Shown piece by piece: positions 58,120-64,000 of a stretch of DNA of 64,000 bases (the stretch's first letter is position 1; each line of letters starts with the position of its first letter). The DNA is taken from assembly GCF_025398155.2 (NCBI RefSeq), contig NZ_CP104562.2, forward strand, positions 5,022,001 through 5,086,000, in the 5' to 3' direction. Source of the stretch: Roseateles amylovorans. Lineage in GTDB: Bacteria; Pseudomonadota; Gammaproteobacteria; Burkholderiales; Burkholderiaceae_C. The position numbers and the translations under genes were made by a program. The notes beneath the pieces are model-generated. The model was not told the origin of the DNA and searched no databases. It worked only from the letters and a program-made list of their open reading frames with translations.

Positions 58120-59123
58120 TGCTCGCGATGAGCGCGCGCACGGCGATCCAGTTGGCCGCCCTGCTGGTGCTGTGTGCGGTCTTGATGCTGCTGGGGCTGT
58201 CGATCGGCAGCACCGGCTTCAGTCCTTGGACCGACAACGACCCCACCCTGCGCCAGATCCTGTGGGACATCCGCGCCCCGCGCTCGCTGGGCGCCTGGCT
58301 GGCCGGCGCGCTGCTGGCACTGGCGGGTGCGGTCGCGCAGGGGCTGTTTCGCAATCCGCTGGCGGATCCGTATCTGCTGGGCTGCTCGGCCGGCGCCTCG
58401 CTGGGCGTGGCGGCATTGAACTTCCTGGTGGGCCTGTCGCCGCCGGCCACCGCGCTGGCGCTGCGCATCGGCATGACCGGCGCGGCCTTTGCCGGTGCGG
58501 TGTTCGCGGTGGTGCTGTCGCTGATCCTGGCACGCGGTGTGGAACAGAGCCTGCGGCTGCTGCTGGCGGGCGTGGTGGTGGGTGTGGTGCTGGGCTCCGG
58601 CGCCGCCTTGCTGACGCTGATGAATCCGGACATCTTGCGCGCCATGCAGGCCTTCATGCTGGGCAGCACCGGTTATGTCGGCTGGAGTGCGGTGCAGGTG
58701 ATGGCCATGGCGATGGTGCTGTGCCTGCTGGTGTCGCTGGGCTGCAGCCGCGCGCTGGATGCGCTCACCCTGGGCGAGGACACCGCCCGCTCGCTGGGCC
58801 AACGGCTGACGTTGATCCGGCTGCTGCTCATCGGTGCGCTGTCGCTGGCCACCGGCGCGGCCGTGGCGCAGTGCGGCCTGATTGCCTTCGTCGGCCTGGT
58901 GGCACCCCATTTGGTGCGCAGCTGGGGGCCGACCACCCACGGCGCGCTGCTCCTGCTCTCGCCGCTGACCGGCGGCGCGCTGCTGCTGGCCGCCGACATC
59001 GGCGCCCGCTGGGTGATCGCGCCGCAGGAACTGCCGGTGGGCATCATCACCGCGTTGCTGGGCGGCAGCTATCTGCTGTGGCTGATGCATCGACGCAAGT
59101 CCTCGCTGGGAGGTGCGCGATGA
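58119..59123 (+). CDS. btuC: Cobalamin ABC transporter permease BtuC
   Basis: FecCD-family inner-membrane permease of 334 residues from ATG 58119. About nine to ten hydrophobic segments; conserved DIRAPRSLGAWLAGALLALAGAVAQGLFRNPLADPYLLGCSAGASLG and GLIAFVGLVAPHLVR. It forms the channel with BtuD and receives corrinoid from BtuF. Overlaps btuD by four bases. Confidence 0.95.
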   Translation: MLAMSARTAIQLAALLVLCAVLMLLGLSIGSTGFSPWTDNDPTLRQILWDIRAPRSLGAWLAGALLALAGAVAQGLFRNPLADPYLLGCSAGASLGVAALNFLVGLSPPATALALRIGMTGAAFAGAVFAVVLSLILARGVEQSLRLLLAGVVVGVVLGSGAALLTLMNPDILRAMQAFMLGSTGYVGWSAVQVMAMAMVLCLLVSLGCSRALDALTLGEDTARSLGQRLTLIRLLLIGALSLATGAAVAQCGLIAFVGLVAPHLVRSWGPTTHGALLLLSPLTGGALLLAADIGARWVIAPQELPVGIITALLGGSYLLWLMHRRKSSLGGAR

Positions 59124-59995
59124 ACCGCGGCACTGCCTCCAGCCCGTCGTCACTGGCGATGCCCGCTGAGCATGCGATCGGCACGGCCCCGGCCGATCAG
59201 ACCGGCGACCCGCTGGCGGCGACCGCGCTGCAGCCGGTTCCCGCCATTCGCATCACCTTGCGTGCGCTGGCACTGTCGGGACGTCCGGTGCTGAAACCGC
59301 TGACGCTGGCCCCCGCGCGTCGCGCCTGGACCGCCATCGTCGGCCCGAACGGCGCGGGCAAATCCACCTTGCTGCGCGCCATGTCCGGCCTGCTGCCCTT
59401 CGACGGCAGCCTGACGCTGGACGACCGCCCCTGGGCCGCCTGGCCGGCGCGTGAGCGGGCACGGCACATCGCCTGGATGGGCCAGAACGAATCCACCGCC
59501 GAGGACCTGACCGCCTTCGACGTGGTCATGCTGGGCCGTCTGCCGCATCAGGCCTGGCTGGCGCCGGCCAATGCGCAGGACCACACCGCGGTGCAACTGG
59601 CGATGCGCCAGACCCAGAGCTGGGAATGGCGGGAGCGGCCGCTGGGCAGCCTGTCCGGCGGCGAACGCCAGCGGGTGCTGCTGGCGCGCGCGCTGGCGGT
59701 GCAATCCGGCGTGCTGCTGATGGATGAACCCCTGGCCCATCTGGACCCGCCGCATCAAAGCGACTGGGTGCATCTGGTGCGCGAACGGGTGCGCGATGGG
59801 GCCGCCGTGGTCAGCGTGCTGCATGAACTCAACATCGCCATGCAGGCCGACCTGCTGGTGGTGATGGACGACGGTCGCATCGTCCACCAGGGGCCGCCGC
59901 ATGACACCGCCACCCACGCCGCCCTGCAGCAGGTGTTCCAGCAGCGCCTGCTGATCCTGCAGGTGCAAGGCCGCTGGATCGCGCTGAATGCCTGA
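59120..59995 (+). CDS. btuD: Cobalamin ABC transporter ATP-binding protein BtuD
   Basis: ATPase of 291 residues from ATG 59120. Walker A GPNGAGKST is at about 75-83, Q-loop WMGQNE, signature LSGGERQRVLLARAL, Walker B VLLMDEPLAHLDPP and switch His VLHELNIA are all intact. The N-terminus has about 40 extra low-complexity residues before the ABC fold. It powers BtuC-mediated corrinoid import. Confidence 0.95.
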   Translation: MNRGTASSPSSLAMPAEHAIGTAPADQTGDPLAATALQPVPAIRITLRALALSGRPVLKPLTLAPARRAWTAIVGPNGAGKSTLLRAMSGLLPFDGSLTLDDRPWAAWPARERARHIAWMGQNESTAEDLTAFDVVMLGRLPHQAWLAPANAQDHTAVQLAMRQTQSWEWRERPLGSLSGGERQRVLLARALAVQSGVLLMDEPLAHLDPPHQSDWVHLVRERVRDGAAVVSVLHELNIAMQADLLVVMDDGRIVHQGPPHDTATHAALQQVFQQRLLILQVQGRWIALNA

Positions 59996-60044
59996 GCGCG
60001 GCCGCGTCCTCCCTCCCCGAATGACTGTCCCCCAGGAACCCCCG

Positions 60045-61358
60045 ATGCCCTGCCCCGCCCTGCTCATCAGCGCCCCTGCCTCCGGCCAGGGCAAGACCAG
60101 CGTGACCGCCGCCTTGGCGCGATCGGCGCGCCGACGCGGCCAGCGGGTGCGGGTGTTCAAGACCGGTCCCGACTACCTGGACCCGATGATCCTGTCGCGC
60201 GCCAGCGGCCATCCGGTCCATCAGCTCGATCTGTTCATGGGCGGCGTCGACCACTGCCGCGCCTTGCTGGCCGATGCCGCGCGAGACGCGGACCTGATCC
60301 TGGTGGAAGGCGTGATGGGCCTGTTCGACGGCAACCCCAGCAGCGCCGACCTGGCCGCCGCCTTCGGCCTGCCGGTGATGGTGGTGCTGGATGCATCCGC
60401 CATGGCGCAGACCTTCGCGGCCCTGGCCACCGGGCTGGCGCGCTTCCGAGACGATGTGCGGGTGGTGGGCGTGGTCGCCAACCGGGTGGGCAGCGATCAC
60501 CATGCCGCGCTGCTGGCCGAAGGCCTGCCGGCCGATCTGCCGCTGGTGGCCGCACTGAAACGGGCGCCGGCGCTGAGCCTGCCGGAGCGTCATCTCGGCC
60601 TGGTCCAGGCGCTGGAACTGCCCGACCTCGACGCGCAGCTCGACGCCTGGGCCGACGCCTGGGACGCCGGCTGCGCACACGGCCAAGCCAGCGAGGCGCT
60701 GTGGCGGCCGGTGGACTTCTCGTCCGCACCGGCCGATCCCATCCATGCGCTGGGCCAGCCCTTGTCGGGCCGGCGCATTGCGGTCGCGCAGGACGCCTGC
60801 TTCTCGTTCATCTATCCGACCAATCTGTCGATGCTGAGCACCTTGGGTGCCGATGTTCGACTGTTCTCCCCGATCGCCGGTGATGACCTGCCCGACTGCG
60901 ATGCGCTGTGGCTGCCCGGTGGCTATCCGGAACTGCATGCGCCGGCGCTGCAGCAGCATCCCCGCTTCTTCGACGCCCTGCGTCAACACCTCGGCGCGGG
61001 CCGACCGCTGCTGGCGGAATGCGGCGGCATGCTGGTGCTGCTGGACGCGCTCACCGATGCCGACGGCATCGACCATCCGATGGCCGGCCTGATGCCCGGC
61101 CAGGCCCGGCTGCAACCCAAGCTCGCGGCACTGGGGCTGCAAGCCATCACCTGGCCCGAAGGCGAGCTGCGCGGCCACAGCTTCCATTACTCGACGATGG
61201 AAACGCCGCTGGCGCCGATCGCCACGGCGCGCAATCCCAACGCCGGCCGCACGGCCGAGCCGCTGTATGCGCAGGGCTCGCTGCGCGCGAGCTATGTGCA
61301 CCACTACTTTGCGTCGAACCCCGCCGCGGTGGCGGCCTTCTTCAAGGGCGATCGATGA
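60045..61358 (+). CDS. cobB: Cobyrinate a,c-diamide synthase CobB/CbiA
   Basis: Glutamine-dependent amidotransferase of 437 residues, acting on the a and c side chains of cobyrinate (or hydrogenobyrinate). ATG 60045 has AGGA upstream; ATG 60021 and 59988 are also in frame. The N-terminal dethiobiotin-synthetase-like ATP domain has SAPASGQGKTSV, KTGPDYLDP and VEGVMGLFDG. The C-terminal class I-type glutaminase domain has the nucleophile Cys in LAECGGMLVL and the GHSFHYSTME block. Presence implies use of partly built corrinoids as well as salvage. Confidence 0.93.
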   Translation: MPCPALLISAPASGQGKTSVTAALARSARRRGQRVRVFKTGPDYLDPMILSRASGHPVHQLDLFMGGVDHCRALLADAARDADLILVEGVMGLFDGNPSSADLAAAFGLPVMVVLDASAMAQTFAALATGLARFRDDVRVVGVVANRVGSDHHAALLAEGLPADLPLVAALKRAPALSLPERHLGLVQALELPDLDAQLDAWADAWDAGCAHGQASEALWRPVDFSSAPADPIHALGQPLSGRRIAVAQDACFSFIYPTNLSMLSTLGADVRLFSPIAGDDLPDCDALWLPGGYPELHAPALQQHPRFFDALRQHLGAGRPLLAECGGMLVLLDALTDADGIDHPMAGLMPGQARLQPKLAALGLQAITWPEGELRGHSFHYSTMETPLAPIATARNPNAGRTAEPLYAQGSLRASYVHHYFASNPAAVAAFFKGDR

Positions 61359-61538
61359 ACCGGCCAACTCGATTCCTGGCCCGGTGGCGCGGCAGGTCGG
61401 CCAGTGACCGAGCGCTCGCAGCCGCTGCATCAGATGCCTCGGCCGCATCGGGCTCACCCGGTGTTCGGACATGAACCACCTGCCGCTGGTCGCTCACAGG
61501 GCAGCATCGCGCCGTGCGCCTGCCCTGCGAGGACACCC

Positions 61539-62195
61539 ATGACCGACGCCCAACACCGATTCACCGACGCCGAACGCGACGCCGTCTACCGCGCGATCGA
61601 GCTGCGCCGCGACGTGCGCCACTTCACGCCCTCGCCGCCGCTGCCGGACGGGCAACTCGAACGGTTGCTGCAGGCGGCGCACCAGGCGCCTTCGGTGGGC
61701 CTGATGCAGCCGTGGCGCTTCATGCGGCTGAGCGTGCCGGCCTGGCGCGAACGACTGGTGCCGCTGGTGGAGGCGGAACGGCTGCGCACCGCCGAGGCCT
61801 TGGGCGAACGCGGTGCGACCTTCATGCAGCTCAAGGTCGAAGGCCTGCGGGACTGCGCGGAGTTGCTGGCGGTGGTGCTCGCGCCGGACGACGGCACCGT
61901 CTTCGGACGCCGCAGCCTGCCGCGCGAGATGGCCTGGTGCTCCGCCGCCTGCGCGGTGCAGAACCTGTGGCTGGCCGCCCGCGCCGAGCACCTGGGCATG
62001 GGCTGGGTCTCGATGTTCGACCCGGTCGAGCTGGCGCGGGTGCTGCGCCTGCCGACCGGCAGCGAGCCGCTGGGGCTGCTGTGCCTCGGACCGGTGGACC
62101 GCTTCTATGACCAGCCGATGCTGGAAGAAACCGGCTGGCGCCATCGCCGGCCGCTGAACGACATGTTGATGGAGACGCCTCGCGATGCAGATTGA
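61539..62195 (+). CDS. bluB: 5,6-dimethylbenzimidazole synthase BluB
   Basis: Flavin-destructase of 218 residues that converts FMNH2 and O2 to dimethylbenzimidazole, the lower ligand of B12. ATG 61539 has GAGGA upstream. Nitroreductase-like fold: IELRRDVRHFTPSP, AAHQAPSVGLMQPWRFM, FGRRSLPREMAWCSAACAVQNLWLAARAEHLGMGWVSMFDP. Its oxygen need suggests aerobic cobalamin use. Overlaps cobO by 11 bases; the 180 bases before it hold no gene. Confidence 0.94.
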   Translation: MTDAQHRFTDAERDAVYRAIELRRDVRHFTPSPPLPDGQLERLLQAAHQAPSVGLMQPWRFMRLSVPAWRERLVPLVEAERLRTAEALGERGATFMQLKVEGLRDCAELLAVVLAPDDGTVFGRRSLPREMAWCSAACAVQNLWLAARAEHLGMGWVSMFDPVELARVLRLPTGSEPLGLLCLGPVDRFYDQPMLEETGWRHRRPLNDMLMETPRDAD

Positions 62196-62754
62196 ACAAC
62201 CGCCCGTGGACCGTGAACGGATCATTCCCAGCGGCGAGCGCCGCGGCCTGGTGCTGGTCCACACCGGCGACGGCAAAGGCAAGAGCACCGCGGCCTTCGG
62301 CCTGGCGCTGCGCGCCCATGGCCGCGGCAAGGCGGTCAAGATCTACCAGTTCATGAAGGTGCCCAGCGCGCGCTTTGGCGAGCACCGGGTGTTTGAACAA
62401 CTGGGCGTGCCCATCGAAGGACTCGGCGACGGCTTCTCCTGGAAGAGCAAGGACCTGGAGCACTCCGCGCAGTTGGCCCGCGATGGCTGGGCGCGCGCGC
62501 GCGACACCATTCTGGGCGGCGAGCACTTCCTGGTGGTGCTGGACGAGATCATGTATCCGCTGCGCTACGGCTGGCTGCCGCTGGACCCGGTCCTGGCCAC
62601 GTTGCGCGAACGACCCGCCCATGTCCATGTGGTGCTGACCGGCCGAAACGCCCCGCAGGAACTCATGGACCTGGCGGACACGGTCACTGAAATGGCCTTG
62701 ATCAAACACCACTTCAAAGCGGGCGTCCCGGCCCAACGCGGCATCGAGGACTGA
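62185..62754 (+). CDS. cobO: Corrinoid adenosyltransferase CobO/BtuR
   Basis: CobA/CobO/BtuR-family enzyme of 189 residues that transfers adenosyl from ATP to cob(I)yrinate a,c-diamide or cobinamide. P-loop VHTGDGKGKSTAAFG near 25-39; FMKVPSARFGEHRVFEQLGV; VVLDEIMYPLRYGW; VLTGRNAPQELMDLAD. Normal length. It provides the adenosylated substrate used by CobU and CbiB in the same operon. Confidence 0.95.
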   Translation: MQIEQPPVDRERIIPSGERRGLVLVHTGDGKGKSTAAFGLALRAHGRGKAVKIYQFMKVPSARFGEHRVFEQLGVPIEGLGDGFSWKSKDLEHSAQLARDGWARARDTILGGEHFLVVLDEIMYPLRYGWLPLDPVLATLRERPAHVHVVLTGRNAPQELMDLADTVTEMALIKHHFKAGVPAQRGIED

Positions 62755-62867
62755 GGCCGGCGCGCCCGTGCTGCCTCCGCCTCTGCGCGGCCCGCAGCCC
62801 GGCACGCGGCCCGACGCTCCGCCCCCTGCTTCCATCGCCTCGCAACCGGATCCCGACAACACACCCA

Positions 62868-63818
62868 ATGAGCTGGCTCTTTCCCTTGTCCATGTTGATG
62901 GCGCTGAGCGTGGATCGCCTGTGGGGCGAGCCGCCGACCTGGGCGCATCCGGTGGTGGCCATGGGTCGCTACCTGGGGCTGTTCAAGCAACGGCTGTGCA
63001 ACCTGGCGCCACAGATGGCCTTCGTGGCGGGCGCACTGGCCTGGCTGGCGGGCGCCGCAGGGGTCATCGCCTTGGCGCTGGTGATCGAGCAATTGATCTG
63101 GCTCGGGCTCACGCCGTGGGCGGGCCCCGGGCACCTCATCGCCGCCGGCCTGCTGATGGGTCTGCTGCTCAAGCCCTTGCTGGCTTGGCGGATGCTGCGC
63201 GAGGAGGTCGCCGAGGTGGAAGTGGCCCTGACGCGGTCGCTGGAAGACGGCCAGAGCCAGCTCGCCCGCCTGGTGAGCCGCGACACGCGTGTGCTCAGCG
63301 CCGTGGAGGTGCGGGAAACGGCCATCGAAACCCTGGCCGAGAACCTGAATGACTCGGTCATCGCGCCGCTGTTCTGGTTTGCCATCGCCGGTCTGCCCGG
63401 GGCGGCGCTCTATCGATTCGCCAACACGGCCGATGCGATGTGGGGCTACCGCGGCCGATGGGAATGGGCCGGCAAATGGGCCGCACGCGCCGACGATCTG
63501 ATGTCGTGGATCCCCGCACGCCTGACCGGGCTGGCCCTGATCGTCACCCGCCCCGCCCACCTGGGGCGCCTGCTCCCGCGGCTGTGGCGCGAAGCCGGCC
63601 GCACGCCCTCGCCCAACGGGGGCTGGCCGATGGGCGCCATGGCGCTGCGGCTGGACCGCCGACTGAGCAAACCCGGGCATTACTGCCTGCATGCGGACGG
63701 TGGCGAAGTGCGCGCGGGAGATGGCGTCGTCGCCCAGCGGCTGGCGTCGCAGGCCCTGGTTCTGTTGACGGTGGTGATGGCGGCTGCGGCCGCCGGAATG
63801 AGAGGCGCATGGTGGTGA
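62868..63818 (+). CDS. cbiB: Adenosylcobinamide-phosphate synthase CbiB/CobD
   Basis: Inner-membrane protein of 316 residues that joins aminopropanol phosphate to adenosylcobyrate. ALSVDRLWGEPPTWAHPVVAMGRYLG at the start, ETAIETLAENLNDSVIAPLFWFAIAGLPGAALYRFANTADAMWGY and ARLTGL are hallmark blocks. Four to five membrane segments. The last 10 bases overlap the next gene. Confidence 0.95.
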   Translation: MSWLFPLSMLMALSVDRLWGEPPTWAHPVVAMGRYLGLFKQRLCNLAPQMAFVAGALAWLAGAAGVIALALVIEQLIWLGLTPWAGPGHLIAAGLLMGLLLKPLLAWRMLREEVAEVEVALTRSLEDGQSQLARLVSRDTRVLSAVEVRETAIETLAENLNDSVIAPLFWFAIAGLPGAALYRFANTADAMWGYRGRWEWAGKWAARADDLMSWIPARLTGLALIVTRPAHLGRLLPRLWREAGRTPSPNGGWPMGAMALRLDRRLSKPGHYCLHADGGEVRAGDGVVAQRLASQALVLLTVVMAAAAAGMRGAWW

Positions 63819-64000
63819 GCATCGTCCACGGCGGCACCGACAACGGGCCCCCGATCCTGCATGACTTCTCGACCAACGGTCACCCGCTGGGGCCGCCGCC
63901 GCTGGCGATGGATGCGGTGCTCAAGGCCGATCGGCTGCGCTATCCGGATCCGTCGTATGCAGCCCTGCGTGAATGCCTCGGCAACTGGCATGACGTGGAT
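63809..64000 (+). CDS. cobC: Threonine-phosphate decarboxylase-like aminotransferase (5' part)
   Basis: First 64 codons of a PLP-dependent fold-I enzyme, cut by the window end. VHGGTDNGPPILHDFSTNGHPLGPPPLAM and RYPDPSYAALRECL match the start of CobC (Pseudomonas naming) or CobD (Salmonella naming) proteins, which make aminopropanol phosphate for CbiB. ATG 63809 follows AGAGGC; GTG 63815 is possible. Confidence 0.85.
   Translation, partial: MVVSIVHGGTDNGPPILHDFSTNGHPLGPPPLAMDAVLKADRLRYPDPSYAALRECLGNWHDVD

Overview
The window is GC-rich, densely coded bacterial DNA. The order tetratricopeptide gene - lolB - ispE - tRNA-Gln - prs - rplY - pth, with hrcA-nadK-recN and mutY-mutM nearby, is typical of Betaproteobacteria, order Burkholderiales. 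I would guess a Roseateles/Mitsuaria/Rubrivivax-type member, but the genus is inference.

Positions 1-30740 form a secretion and surface-signalling island. On the minus strand lie a short STN/TonB-like periplasmic protein, an ECF sigma factor and a FecR-type anti-sigma factor. After a terminator comes a 4440-residue filamentous-haemagglutinin-type exoprotein with a TPS domain and a DUF3739 region. Next to these sit type II secretion genes in three blocks: gspC (minus), gspH-I-J (plus) and gspG-K-L-M-D-E-F (minus). A DING/PstS-like phosphate-binding protein gene lies inside the cluster. The set resembles the phosphate-starvation VreA-VreI-VreR (PUMA3)/Hxc/Pdt locus of Pseudomonas aeruginosa. 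A Pho-box-like sequence stands upstream of the STN gene. The secretin carries a lipobox and what looks like a C-terminal SPOR domain, which is unusual. A fusion of a Phd/YefM-like segment with an IS5-type transposase N-terminal domain sits between gspC and the STN gene.

Positions 31000-37170 are accessory: a lipoprotein, a hipBA toxin-antitoxin pair, a possible transposase remnant, an orphan propeller-type histidine kinase, and a tRNA with anticodon CAU (probably Ile2).

Positions 37270-53900 are mainly housekeeping: hrcA, nadK, recN, rapZ, an unrecognised helical protein, a small membrane protein, mutY, mutM, an outer-membrane-associated TPR protein, lolB, ispE (with AT-rich insertions), tRNA-Gln, prs, rplY, pth, and a secreted DUF4124-like protein with KDP repeats.

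Positions 53930-64000 are a cobalamin-riboswitch-controlled B12 operon: btuB, cobU, btuF, btuC, btuD, cobB, bluB, cobO, cbiB and the start of a cobC/cobD-type gene cut by the window end. It couples uptake to amidation, adenosylation, dimethylbenzimidazole synthesis and nucleotide-loop assembly.

A recurring feature is degenerate short-period tandem arrays in intergenic spacers (periods 5, 7, 9, 10 and 13 bp). Two separate spacers carry a related 13-bp unit.
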